A DNA stretch of 64,000 nt, taken from positions 460,001 through 524,000 of the forward strand of contig CP085710.1 in assembly GCA_023823795.1 (NCBI GenBank), given 5' to 3'. The stretch comes from Bacillus sp. F19. GTDB taxonomy: Bacteria; Bacillota; Bacilli; Bacillales; Bacillaceae. How positions within the stretch are numbered: the first letter of the stretch is position 1; every line of letters begins with the position of its first letter. The notes under the pieces are model-generated. The model searched no databases, was not told the origin of the DNA, and saw only the letters and a program-made list of their open reading frames with translations. Shown here in pieces: positions 1-7,961 of this stretch. The translations under genes and the position numbers were made by a program.

Positions 1-35
1 TTGCTGAAAATGATTATGCAAATTTTTTTAAGTGA
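1..35 (+). CDS. Possible C-terminal tail of an upstream gene (partial)
   Basis: One forward frame is open from the left edge and ends at TGA (33-35), giving a short tail ending NDYANFFK. It could be the end of a toxin or immunity gene upstream of the window, given the immunity genes that follow. The piece is too short to assign and could be chance. Confidence 0.25.
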   Translation, partial: AENDYANFFK

Positions 36-284
36 ATTCTAAGATGTAGTTAAAATCTTGATTGCTATTGCTTTCAAGGTTTTTTACTTTTATTCTCAAA
101 GTTAAGTTTGTTAAGAAGCAAGGGTTTTAATAATGGCAGGATAATATGCCATCAGAATACGATTACTGCTACCGAGTTGGCATGTTAGGGACAGCTCCTA
201 GAATTCTAAAGACAGGGGTAGCACCATTAAACCCATCAACTTCGATGAAAAAGTATTTATGGCTTTGAATAGGGAGGGTTTTAA
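36..284. other. AT-rich non-coding stretch before the first immunity gene
   Basis: About 250 bases without a convincing gene. The only clear signal is the ribosome binding site AGGGAGGG (about 271-278) for the GTG start at 285. No terminator, tRNA or repeat was recognised. Confidence 0.4.
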
Positions 285-689
285 GTGGAGAATCCGGGTG
301 TATTGTCATTGTGGTTAGGTAATTTCTCTACAGAAGATGAACTTAAACAATATGTCGAAATAAAGTTTAATAAACTAGGTGACAGAATCTCATCTAAATT
401 CATGCAAGATTTCAAAATAGATTTTGTAGATTACAATCAAGATTTGTTAGAGAGTACATTTATAAACCATACTACAAAATCATTAAAGGTACTCCTAAAA
501 GGCTCATCTTTTGAAGACAAAATATCACCTCAATTTATAGATCATTATGGTGAAACCATAGAGGGAAACTTTAATAGTGTAATAAGGCTTTATGATTTTG
601 AGTACAATGAGGTTGTGGATGAGGTCAAATCAGCGAATAAAAATATTGTCTTTATGGGTGCAGTAACTTATGAAGAATGGGATGAATAG
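285..689 (+). CDS. Imm22-type immunity protein
   Basis: A 134-residue acidic cytoplasmic protein. The N-terminus, with VLSLWLGNFSTEDEL, matches the start typical of the Imm22 (formerly DUF4284) family, whose members neutralise nuclease-type toxins of polymorphic toxin systems. The GTG start is supported by AGGGAGGG seven to eight bases upstream. A hairpin terminator follows at 706-736, so it is probably its own transcription unit. No cognate toxin lies in the window; the gene is either the 3' end of a toxin cassette beyond the left edge or an orphan immunity gene. Family assignment is from memory of the N-terminal pattern; the partner toxin is unknown. Confidence 0.7.
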   Translation: MENPGVLSLWLGNFSTEDELKQYVEIKFNKLGDRISSKFMQDFKIDFVDYNQDLLESTFINHTTKSLKVLLKGSSFEDKISPQFIDHYGETIEGNFNSVIRLYDFEYNEVVDEVKSANKNIVFMGAVTYEEWDE

Positions 690-705
690 TAATTAATTTT
701 TATAT

Positions 706-736
706 ACGTGGAATTTATTTTATATCCACGTTTTTT
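706..736 (+). terminator. Rho-independent terminator after the Imm22 gene
   Basis: Stem ACGTGGA/TCCACGT followed by a T run, 17 bases after the stop codon. Confidence 0.75.
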
Positions 737-783
737 GCTTACAAAGGTTTTTTAGCAGGAGGGAGAGGCTATCTAGCTGTTGA

Positions 784-900
784 TTTAAAAATTGCAGTAA
801 TGATAGTGCTACACTTTGGTTTACAAATGAACAGCCAAATTATGGTGTTGATTTTTGGGATGTTGCAGATGAATGTTTGGTAACAGGATTTGAGGAATAG
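784..900 (+). pseudogene. C-terminal fragment of a decayed small protein, probably immunity-type
   Basis: An open frame with no start codon follows a TGA at 781-783 and ends at TAG (898-900). It encodes about 38 residues, including ATLWFTNEQPNYGVDFWDV. The balanced composition with Trp and Asp/Glu, a plausible C-terminus and a terminator-like hairpin at 966-1003 suggest the tail of a lost immunity-type gene. No family was assigned. The rest of 690-1121 holds only terminators and the ribosome binding site of the next gene. Confidence 0.4.
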
Positions 901-965
901 TTTTTAATTTTTATAGGATAAAGGGTGTCGAACTGTTATTTGAAACTTACAAAATGCATGAATTT

Positions 966-1003
966 AAAGCACTTGATTGTCTATTCCAGGCAACAAGTGC
1001 TTT
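966..1003 (+). terminator. Long-loop hairpin, probable terminator
   Basis: Perfect 10-bp stem AAAGCACTTG/CAAGTGCTTT with an 18-base loop, located downstream of the fragment ending at 900. The T run is short. Confidence 0.5.
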
Positions 1004-1121
1004 ATTGCGCTTTAACATGAAATTTTTAAAGAACATTCATATTTGAATTCATAACTCATGAAGGTTGTACCATTTCTAATAACAACAAAGATCAAAAAGT
1101 GATAATGGAGGAGGTTTATAA

Positions 1122-1676
1122 ATGATTTCACCCCAAGAATTTTTAGAGCGTTGGAACAAAGATATATATGGACTAGTTAGTTTTGAAGAAGAGGGGCTAA
1201 ATGAAATTGGAATTACTACTTGTGCTAAAGAATTTTTGTTAATTGCTGGATTACCAGAGTCTGCTGCACCTTTCTTAACTTTTGAAGGTTCAGACCAGGG
1301 TGGTGGAAGTCCATTGAGTAATAAATATGAAATAAGCAGAGACAAGGTTAGTGAATATATTTATATTGGATTTACTGGAGAAAATGATCCCATATGTATT
1401 TCTAAAAATAATGGAAATGTTATTTGTTTTGATTATCAGAATGATGTTATGGGAATTTTTATAAATTCAACTATCAATCAATTTGCAGAATCTCTTTTAA
1501 CATATGTTGAATTTATAAGTAAAATAAAATCAGTCAACGGAAGAAAAGCTTTTTTAGAAAAAAACGCACCTAGTAAATCAATTTTGTGGTTAGAAAAAGA
1601 ACTAAAAAGAATAGATAAAAACTCTTTAAATGAAAGCAGTTTTTGGAAGACAGAGATTGAAAGTTATGCAAATTAG
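1122..1676 (+). CDS. SUKH-4-type immunity protein, first of a tandem pair
   Basis: A 184-residue protein beginning MISPQEFLERW. It has the compact pattern I associate with SUKH-4 immunity proteins: a LAGLPE-like turn (here IAGLPES), a central GFTGENDPICI beta segment, and FINSTINQFAESLL near residue 110. The C-terminus ends in SFWKTEIE, as expected for full length. GGAGGAGGT sits 7-8 bases before the ATG. The next gene is a clear paralogue, with motifs in the same order and the same ending. SUKH proteins bind and neutralise diverse toxins of contact-dependent and T7SS-type systems; the toxin here is unknown. Confidence 0.75.
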   Translation: MISPQEFLERWNKDIYGLVSFEEEGLNEIGITTCAKEFLLIAGLPESAAPFLTFEGSDQGGGSPLSNKYEISRDKVSEYIYIGFTGENDPICISKNNGNVICFDYQNDVMGIFINSTINQFAESLLTYVEFISKIKSVNGRKAFLEKNAPSKSILWLEKELKRIDKNSLNESSFWKTEIESYAN

Positions 1677-1727
1677 ACTCTGAAAAATAAGAAACATTTA
1701 TAAAAGATAATTAAGGAGTTGGATAAA

Positions 1728-2276
1728 TTGATATCACCTGAAAATTTCTTGAAGAATTGGAACACTGCAAAAGATGGAGAATTAATAGTTTTTAATGAAA
1801 ATGATTTAAATATTAATTCGATTTCTGGACAAACAAGAGATTTCTTGGTGAATGCTGGTTTACCTGAAACACCCCCACCCTCTCTTGAATTTACTTCATC
1901 AAATGGATTTTTGCACAGTCTTATAGAGAAATTTAATATGCCATCCGATTTTAATGATTATTGGTATTTAGGTACTACAGGCTCTGGGGATCCAGTTTGT
2001 TTAAAGGTTAATGATAATATCGTTTATTTAAATAACGGTGATAATTATAATGAAATATTTATAAACTCTTCAATTAATCAATTTGCTGAATCAATTTTAC
2101 TTTTCAATAACATGATTGATAAAGCAATAGAGGTAAATGGAGAAGATGCTTTTCTTGAAAATGATATACCTGATGAATTAATTACAAGGTTAAAAGAAGA
2201 CTTAAAAAGAATTGACAAGAAATCCATAGATTCAAATTCATTTTGGAGAACGGAAATTGAAAATTTACAGGAGTAG
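1728..2276 (+). CDS. SUKH-4-type immunity protein, second paralogue
   Basis: A 182-residue protein starting at TTG 1728. I prefer this to the in-frame TTG at 1719 because AAGGAG (1713-1718) would touch the earlier codon but is nine bases from 1728, and because MISPENFLKNW then aligns with MISPQEFLERW of the upstream gene. Shared features with the neighbour are a LPETPPPSLEF turn, GTTGSGDPVCL, FINSSINQFAESIL and SFWRTEIE at the end. The gap between the two genes is about 50 bases, so they are probably co-transcribed. The sequences have diverged, so this is not a very recent duplication; different toxin specificity is possible but not shown. Confidence 0.75.
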   Translation: MISPENFLKNWNTAKDGELIVFNENDLNINSISGQTRDFLVNAGLPETPPPSLEFTSSNGFLHSLIEKFNMPSDFNDYWYLGTTGSGDPVCLKVNDNIVYLNNGDNYNEIFINSSINQFAESILLFNNMIDKAIEVNGEDAFLENDIPDELITRLKEDLKRIDKKSIDSNSFWRTEIENLQE

Positions 2277-2382
2277 TTTAAATAATGAGAAACCTTAAAG
2301 ATATCAATAAATATGGATATGATAAGTAGTAGGATGGGACGGTTGTGGCTTCAAAGACGGTACCTAGAAGGGAAGAGTAGAT

Positions 2383-2843
2383 ATGTCACAATGGAAAGAT
2401 GTGTTAAAAGAAATAGAAAAATTGTAGAGAAATATGGAAGTTCATTTAGAAATCCAGTATCAGATACAGAAATTATTAAAATGAAACAACATATTAAGCA
2501 GAAATTTGGAAACATTGCATTACCTGAGTCATATATCGAATTTTTAAAAATAGTAAATGGTTTAGACTTTAATGGATTAGTCATCTACGGTGTTGATAAA
2601 GTTCTAACTGATAAGGAAGAAGATGAAGAGATTCAGGGATTTATAGAGACAAACGAGCTTTGGTATGAGAATGATTGGAAAAAACAATATATATTTTTTG
2701 GAGATTCTGATACAGCTTGGTATTGTTACGACTTAAAAGAGAGTATGTATGAAGAACTTGATAAACCCTCAGGAACTTTAATTCAGTCATTTGATAATTT
2801 TGATTCCATGTTGAGTGATGCACTTGAAACAACTCTTTTATAA
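2383..2843 (+). pseudogene. SUKH/SMI1-KNR4-like immunity gene with a -1 frameshift
   Basis: A start at ATG 2383 with an upstream AAGGGA gives MSQWKDVLKEIEK and then hits TAG at 2425. The following frame, from 2421, continues VEKYGSSFRNPVSD and encodes a typical SMI1/KNR4 (SUKH) core: PESYIEFLKIVNGLDFNGLVIYG, then FFGDSDTAWYCYDL. Adding one A to the A5 run at 2417-2421 would join the two halves into one protein of about 154 residues. The gene is therefore frameshifted, by mutation or by sequencing error. An open frame extends upstream to 2313 in the second frame, but its first 36 codons lack family resemblance. Confidence 0.7.
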
Positions 2844-2950
2844 TGAAATGGTATTTTACCATGCACTTAATGCTTTTAAAACCTCTAAATCGTTTAGTAC
2901 TTTGATGATATCCTTTAAAAAGTTGTATTAAATAATTAGGAGTGGTTTTT

Positions 2951-3415
2951 ATGGAAAAAGTGTTTGAAGACTATTTTTCAGAACTACAGACAGATATGGT
3001 AGCTATATGTTTAGAATACGTTGATGATAAAGCCGATGATATTTATATATATTGTTCATATGAGCCTGAAATGTATTCTTTTGATGTTTTTTATAGAATA
3101 AACAATAGATTTGTCTTAAAACATGAGGTTAATAATGCCGTTAAAATAATTACTAGAAAGCCAGAACATGTTTATGATACTGCTGACAATAGACAATTTG
3201 GAGTTCTTGATATTGGAAATGAAGACTTACAGAAGATACATCAAAAATGTAAGGAATTTGGTCGAGAGATGCCAACTGAAATGAAGATGCACTATAGTGT
3301 AACAAATAACAAGTTAGAAGTTAAATATCGATATGATTTAGTTTATTCTAATGATGATATTCTTTTACCAGATGATATATTTGAAAAATGGTATAAAGAA
3401 ATTAGTGGGAAGTAA
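2951..3415 (+). CDS. Hypothetical immunity-like protein
   Basis: A 154-residue acidic protein. AGGAG (2938-2942) is eight bases before ATG 2951, which decides the start over an in-frame GTG at 2942. Alternating hydrophobic beta segments (DDIYIYCSYEPEMYSFDVFYRI) and a C-terminal KLEVKYRYDL...WYKEI pattern resemble YezG/DUF600-type immunity proteins in outline only; I do not claim membership. Its place in a row of immunity genes and its similar size suggest an antitoxin-like role. Confidence 0.55.
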   Translation: MEKVFEDYFSELQTDMVAICLEYVDDKADDIYIYCSYEPEMYSFDVFYRINNRFVLKHEVNNAVKIITRKPEHVYDTADNRQFGVLDIGNEDLQKIHQKCKEFGREMPTEMKMHYSVTNNKLEVKYRYDLVYSNDDILLPDDIFEKWYKEISGK

Positions 3416-3420
3416 TAGTA

Positions 3421-3491
3421 GATGAGTGGATTGTAATTGGTTTTGAGTAATTCTGATGGTTGATCCGTATTGTGTTGCGGAGGGAGTCATT
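3421..3491 (+). pseudogene. Small decayed fragment resembling an SMI1-type protein
   Basis: Pieces in shifted frames read DEWIVIGFE, then NSDG, then DPYCVAEGVI. Joined, they resemble the 'IGxDxxGDPxxVD' region of SMI1/SUKH proteins, but two single-base shifts are needed. No start or full domain remains. Confidence 0.3.
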
Positions 3492-3584
3492 TGAAAGACT
3501 CGGAATATGAAGAATTAACAAAAAGCAGTAGTTAATACATTTCAAGTTACGTTAAGTCAAAAAAGAGGCTGGGTGATTTAGTTA

Positions 3585-4088
3585 ATGTACTATGGTGAAA
3601 ATAGCCATTTAGTAGAAGAAGTAATAAAAGTAGCCTCTACTCTCAAATTAGCTTTCAGTGAAAAAATTCCAATACGAAATTTCACTATTACTCATGATTA
3701 CGAGGAAGCCCAAGAATTGGCTTGGTCACAGGATTCTGAAATTGTAGACACCGTATGGGAGAGTGTAAAAGCATTTGAAAGTGGTGAAATCCTTGGGATA
3801 CTGTACGAAGAGAATGTAACCCACATTGAAAAGTCATTGCGAGAATTGTTTCATTCTTCAAAAGGTTACCCAGATAATTTTGTTTTAGATTATATAGATA
3901 TTTTTGAGGAGATTTCTGAAGATTTGCTTCAGTGTGCATTGAATCGGCTTATTTATGGGGAAATTGACAATTTTTTTGAAAGAGTCTTTCAGGTTTATAA
4001 GCAGGGAGGCTGGCCGTGCGGCTGGGATGGAAAGTATCCAGATGGACGAATGTTCATCTATATACCAAAAGAAAAAGAGTGCTCCTAA
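3585..4088 (+). CDS. Hypothetical cytoplasmic protein, immunity-array member
   Basis: A 167-residue acidic, mostly helical protein. The C-terminus contains VYKQGGWPCGWDGKYPDGRMFIYIP, a Gly/Trp-rich motif I recall from uncharacterised Bacillus cytoplasmic proteins found near toxin-immunity genes. The ribosome binding site is weak (AGAGG at distance), so the start is uncertain. The stop codon lies inside the left arm of the terminator at 4078-4103. No enzymatic motif was recognised. Confidence 0.55.
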   Translation: MYYGENSHLVEEVIKVASTLKLAFSEKIPIRNFTITHDYEEAQELAWSQDSEIVDTVWESVKAFESGEILGILYEENVTHIEKSLRELFHSSKGYPDNFVLDYIDIFEEISEDLLQCALNRLIYGEIDNFFERVFQVYKQGGWPCGWDGKYPDGRMFIYIPKEKECS

Positions 4089-4108
4089 AATGACTGGAGC
4101 ACTTGCTC
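4078..4108. terminator. Terminator between convergent genes, probably bidirectional
   Basis: Perfect 8-bp stem AGTGCTCC (4078-4085) / GGAGCACT (4096-4103), with an A-rich left flank and T-rich right flank. It separates the forward gene ending at 4088 from the reverse gene ending at 4113. Confidence 0.6.
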
Positions 4109-4112
4109 ATTT

Positions 4113-4805
4113 TTATCCATTATTTAATACAAACCGCCTGCCCCCATTAACATTCACTAAGCGAAAAAGTTGTGGTTTACACACAAATTGTTTGAGTAGT
4201 TCAAATGCTTGCTCATTCGTTGTTTCATCATCAATGACTATCCCTCTAAATTCTGCAGAATGAATAAGGGTATGGAAATCATGCTTGAACTCATGATCAC
4301 CAACATAAGCATGAGCCAGTTTCCCATTCCAATCAATGTTGAACGTTTGATTTTCTGTCTTTGTAAATTTAATCGTGTGAAATGCCGCTGCGTCATGACC
4401 CAGTAAGTAAATACCAAAAGAGGTCGTATCTTGATCTAAGTTTTCTTGTTCATCCGGTGTTAAAAAATCAATGCGATATTCTTTCCCATCTAGGCTTTCA
4501 AGGTCAAAAGGTTTTAAATCAGTTCCTGCTAAAAAGCCAGTGTCACCCCATTGTGTTGAAGACAATGTACAGCTATGGTAGTTATTCCAGACGATTTTTG
4601 CGTGCCATTCGTCTTTTGCTTCCTCTTCATCTTCTTCATTATCCACATTCAAATCTTCCTCGTCGTAATCTGCCGTCTCAAGATGAAAATCAAAATATAA
4701 TCCTGGTTTTGCTAAATTGCCAATTTCAAAATGCGCACTCCATTCAAAGCTTGCAATTCGGTGACCATTCGGCCAGGGGTTTTCTGCAAAATAAATTCGG
4801 TCCAT
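4113..4805 (-). CDS. Hypothetical protein of unknown function
   Basis: About 230 residues. The start at 4805 (MDRIYFAENPWPNGH) is chosen because GGAGAG lies eight bases upstream on the minus strand; a longer in-frame start at 4832 lacks such a site. The protein is rich in aromatic and acidic residues, with an acidic run around residues 55-65 (DEEDLNVDNEEDEEEAKDE) and conserved-looking Trp/His segments. There is no signal peptide or membrane segment. I do not recognise the family. It separates the immunity row from the NAD operon and is read divergently from the latter. Confidence 0.6.
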   Translation of the reverse strand: MDRIYFAENPWPNGHRIASFEWSAHFEIGNLAKPGLYFDFHLETADYDEEDLNVDNEEDEEEAKDEWHAKIVWNNYHSCTLSSTQWGDTGFLAGTDLKPFDLESLDGKEYRIDFLTPDEQENLDQDTTSFGIYLLGHDAAAFHTIKFTKTENQTFNIDWNGKLAHAYVGDHEFKHDFHTLIHSAEFRGIVIDDETTNEQAFELLKQFVCKPQLFRLVNVNGGRRFVLNNG

Positions 4806-4981
4806 TGGATTCACTCTCCGTTTTGAAATCATTAACTGGTTCTTATAAAATTCTGCCTTGTAAAGATTTGATTACTGTAAAGTTTATCAGAAAGCAATGC
4901 ATGGTCAATTGGAAATACATTTAATGACAAAACAAGTTAATAACGTTATCGATTTTTTTGGAAATTCCCCGACATAATTCA

Positions 4982-5010
4982 TTGACAGCTTCTAAAAAAT
5001 AAGGTATAAA
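4982..5010 (+). promoter_or_regulatory. Sigma-A-type promoter of the NAD salvage operon
   Basis: TTGACA (4982-4987), a 17-base spacer, then TATAAA (5005-5010). The palindrome at 5020-5038 lies just past the expected transcription start. Confidence 0.75.
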
Positions 5011-5019
5011 TAAATTAAC

Positions 5020-5038
5020 AATTAACAACTTGTTAATT
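5020..5038. promoter_or_regulatory. Palindromic operator, probable NrtR-type site
   Basis: AATTAACAACTTGTTAATT is a perfect 19-base palindrome around a single C. It overlaps the start of the transcript from the promoter at 4982-5010 and precedes a gene for a Nudix-type regulator of NAD metabolism, so autoregulation by blocking transcription is likely. A further TTAACA...TGTTAA pair (5849-5870) and a half-site at 5014-5022 are present. Confidence 0.65.
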
Positions 5039-5065
5039 AAAAACAAATTAAGGAGCCAGTTATTC

Positions 5066-5839
5066 ATGTCAAACGATGAAGCTCTTAAGAAATACGATAT
5101 AAAAAAATATCGGACTCCTGATGGGTACACGTCAGATATTTGTGTATTTACGATTGTGTCTGAAAGTGATGGAGAGTATAAGCCGCCATTGATGGATTTG
5201 AAGCTTATGCTGATCCAGCGTGCAGCGCTTGATGCAGAGGGGAATCCAAACATTGAGGCAAGCAAGTGGGCGCTTCCGGGCGGATTTGTTCAAGATGATG
5301 AATCAGCGTTTGAAGCGGCAAAGCGGGAATTAGAAGAGGAAACGAGTGTTTCCGGGGTTCATATGAAGCACTTTGGTGTGTATGATAAGCCGGGACGCGA
5401 TCCGCGCGGCTGGATTATCTCGAACGCGCATTATGCGATTGTTCCAGAGCATTCGCTGTCCCTGAGAAAAGCTCAAGATGATGCTGCAGAGGTAGACCTT
5501 TTTTCAATCAACGATGTTCTGAATCTGGATCTCGCTTTTGATCACAGAGAAATCATTGAAGATGCCATTAAAATGATTACGAATGATCTTTTGCAGACGA
5601 CAGTAGCTAAGAATTTTCTTCCTGAATTCTTTACTTATTCGGAGCTGCAGGCAGTGCTGAAGACGGTGACGGATGAACCTGCCATTGCAAGTGACCAGTC
5701 TTTTTCAAGGAAAATTAAGACACTGCCATTTATCAAGGAGGCAGAAGGAAAGACATCGCGCACGTCAAAAAAACCGACGCAGCTTTATACGTTTGTTGAG
5801 ATGGATGTTGTCAAACCGATCTATACGGCACGTTATTAG
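5066..5839 (+). CDS. nrtR: NrtR-like Nudix-domain transcriptional regulator of NAD metabolism
   Basis: A 257-residue protein; AAGGAG (5050-5055) supports ATG 5066 over an earlier in-frame start at 5030. Residues about 24-150 form a Nudix fold with a Nudix box near 73-95 (GGFVQDDES...REL.EET); the final Gly of the box is Ser, so it could bind rather than hydrolyse ADP-ribose-type ligands. Residues about 165-257 (FFTYSELQAVLKTV...TLYTF-like) form the winged-helix part found in NrtR. NrtR proteins repress NAD salvage genes and respond to NAD-derived metabolites. It is the first gene of the operon with pncA, pncB, nadD and nadE behind a perfect palindrome. Confidence 0.8.
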   Translation: MSNDEALKKYDIKKYRTPDGYTSDICVFTIVSESDGEYKPPLMDLKLMLIQRAALDAEGNPNIEASKWALPGGFVQDDESAFEAAKRELEEETSVSGVHMKHFGVYDKPGRDPRGWIISNAHYAIVPEHSLSLRKAQDDAAEVDLFSINDVLNLDLAFDHREIIEDAIKMITNDLLQTTVAKNFLPEFFTYSELQAVLKTVTDEPAIASDQSFSRKIKTLPFIKEAEGKTSRTSKKPTQLYTFVEMDVVKPIYTARY

Positions 5840-5893
5840 ATTTGATAATTAACAATTCATTAAGTGTTAAATACTAAAGGGGAGTGGACATTT

Positions 5894-6442
5894 ATGAAAA
5901 GAGCGTTAATTAACATAGACTATACAGTGGATTTTGTAGCAGATGACGGGGCACTTACTTGCGGGAAGCCGGGGCAGGCAATTGAGGATGATATTGTAAA
6001 GCTGACTAAGGCTTTTATTGATGCAGGAGATTATGTGGTTTTTGCGATTGATAGGCATGATGAGAACGATAAGTTTCATCCTGAAAGTGCTTTGTTCCCG
6101 CCTCATAACATTGAAGGTACAGATGGGCGCAGACTTTTTGGGAAGCTTGAAGACGTTTATGAGCAGAATAAAGAGAAAAATCATGTACAATGGATGGATA
6201 AAACAAGATACAGTGCGTTTGCGGGGACAGATCTGGAATTGAAGCTCCGCGCACGGGGCATTACAGAAATTCATCTGGTTGGGGTTTGTACGGATATTTG
6301 TGTACTGCATACGGCAGTTGACGGTTTTAATAAAGGCTTCAAAATGGCTGTTCATGAAAAAGCAGTGGCAAGCTTCAATCCTGAGGGTCACACATGGGCG
6401 CTATCTCATTTTAAAAACAGCTTAAATGCACGGGTTGAATAG
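5894..6442 (+). CDS. pncA: Nicotinamidase
   Basis: A 182-residue isochorismatase-fold hydrolase that converts nicotinamide to nicotinate plus ammonia, the entry to the Preiss-Handler route. Visible active-site residues are Asp9 (INIDYTVDF), Lys103 (MDKTRY) and the nucleophile Cys136 (GVCTDICVLHT). The metal ligands fit Asp53, His55 and His71 (IDRHDEN...PPHN). ATG 5894 follows GGGGAG; an in-frame ATG at 5864 has no such site. pncB starts 20 bases after the stop. Confidence 0.92.
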   Translation: MKRALINIDYTVDFVADDGALTCGKPGQAIEDDIVKLTKAFIDAGDYVVFAIDRHDENDKFHPESALFPPHNIEGTDGRRLFGKLEDVYEQNKEKNHVQWMDKTRYSAFAGTDLELKLRARGITEIHLVGVCTDICVLHTAVDGFNKGFKMAVHEKAVASFNPEGHTWALSHFKNSLNARVE

Positions 6443-6461
6443 ACAGATGGAGGTTCCTTTG

Positions 6462-7934
6462 ATGAAATACACAGACGACAGTTTAATGCTTCACACGGAT
6501 CTTTACCAAATTAACATGGCAGAAACGTACTGGGAAGACAACATGCACAACCGGAAAGCAGTATTTGAAGTCTTTTTCAGAAAGCTGCCGTTCAGCAATG
6601 GATATGGGGTTTTTGCCGGTCTTGAACGCATTGTCGAGTATTTGCAGAGTTTTTCATTTACAGAAAGTGACATTGAGTACTTAAGAGATGAATTGGGATA
6701 CAAAGAAGATTATCTGGAGTATTTAAAAGAGGTTCGTTTTACTGGAACCGTCCGTTCAATGGTTGAAGGAGAGCTGGTTTTTGCCAATGAACCGATACTG
6801 CGGATTGAAGCGCCGCTTGCAGAGGCGCAGATGATTGAAACGGCTTTGCTTAACATTGTGAACTATCAAACATTGATTGCGACAAAAGCTTCACGCATCA
6901 AGCACGTTGTAGGCGAGCAAAGTGCGATGGAATTCGGAACACGCAGAGCGCATGAAATGGATGCGGCAGTGTGGGGCACCAGAGCTGCTTACATTGGCGG
7001 TTTTGATGCGACTTCTAATGTGCGCGCAGGTAAAATGTTCGGCATTCCTGTTGCGGGCACACACGCTCATGCATTGGTTCAGGCTTATCGTGATGAATAC
7101 ACTGCGTTCCATAAATACGCGCGCCGTCATAAAGACTGTGTTTTCCTGGTCGATACGTATGATACGCTAAAATCAGGGGTTCCTATTGCGATTAAAGTGG
7201 CCAAAGAGCTTGGCGATAAAATTAACTTCAAAGGGATTCGCCTCGATAGCGGAGATCTTGCATATTTATCGAAGAAAGCAAGAAAAATGCTGGATGAAGC
7301 AGGATTTACAGAGACGCAGATTATTGCTTCGAACGATCTGGATGAAAATACGATCATTAACCTGAAATCACAGGGTGCACAAATCGATTCATGGGGTATC
7401 GGCACGAAGCTGATTACCGCTTATGATCAGGCCGCTCTTGGTGCTGTATATAAATTAGTATCCATTGAAAATGAAAACGGGGAAATGAAGGATACGATTA
7501 AAATCAGCGGAAATCCTGAAAAAGTGACAACGCCGGGGATTAAAAGGGTGTACCGGATCATCAATTCCCTCAATAAAAAATCAGAGGGCGATTATATTGC
7601 GCTTGAGGATGAAAATCCACAAGCCGAGGAGCGCTTAAAAATGTTCCATCCTGTTCATACGTTCGTCAGCAAATTTGTGACGAATTTTGAAGCGAAGGAA
7701 CTGCACCGTGATATTTTTGTAGATGGAAAATTGGTTTATAAACTTCCTGAGCTCCAGGAGATTCAAGACTATGCCGCTCAAAATATGGATGTTCTATGGG
7801 ATGAGTATAAACGGACCATGCATCCTGAGGAGTATCCGGTCGATTTTAGCGAGCGCTGCTGGGAGAACAAGATGCGAAATATCGAAGAAGTTCAATCTAA
7901 GGTTAAGAATATGATTGAACAGGGAAAGAAGTAA
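6462..7934 (+). CDS. pncB: Nicotinate phosphoribosyltransferase
   Basis: A 490-residue cytoplasmic enzyme making nicotinate mononucleotide from nicotinate and PRPP with ATP use. It has the family start (DDSLMLHTDLYQINM), an EFGTRRAHEMDAA segment, GGFDATSNV, GTHAHALVQAY and the LDSGDLAYLSKKARK phosphoribosyl-binding region. Length is normal for the long-type enzyme. The start at ATG 6462 is set by GGAGG; the open frame reaches back into pncA but lacks a site there. It sits between the nicotinamidase and the adenylyltransferase, so pathway order follows gene order. Confidence 0.93.
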   Translation: MKYTDDSLMLHTDLYQINMAETYWEDNMHNRKAVFEVFFRKLPFSNGYGVFAGLERIVEYLQSFSFTESDIEYLRDELGYKEDYLEYLKEVRFTGTVRSMVEGELVFANEPILRIEAPLAEAQMIETALLNIVNYQTLIATKASRIKHVVGEQSAMEFGTRRAHEMDAAVWGTRAAYIGGFDATSNVRAGKMFGIPVAGTHAHALVQAYRDEYTAFHKYARRHKDCVFLVDTYDTLKSGVPIAIKVAKELGDKINFKGIRLDSGDLAYLSKKARKMLDEAGFTETQIIASNDLDENTIINLKSQGAQIDSWGIGTKLITAYDQAALGAVYKLVSIENENGEMKDTIKISGNPEKVTTPGIKRVYRIINSLNKKSEGDYIALEDENPQAEERLKMFHPVHTFVSKFVTNFEAKELHRDIFVDGKLVYKLPELQEIQDYAAQNMDVLWDEYKRTMHPEEYPVDFSERCWENKMRNIEEVQSKVKNMIEQGKK

Positions 7935-7961
7935 GTAGAGGACGATGGGAGAGAAGAGCAA

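Noticed and set aside
4382-4924. 180-codon forward frame
   Set aside because: It is antisense to the gene at 4113-4805, which has the better ribosome binding site and protein-like composition.
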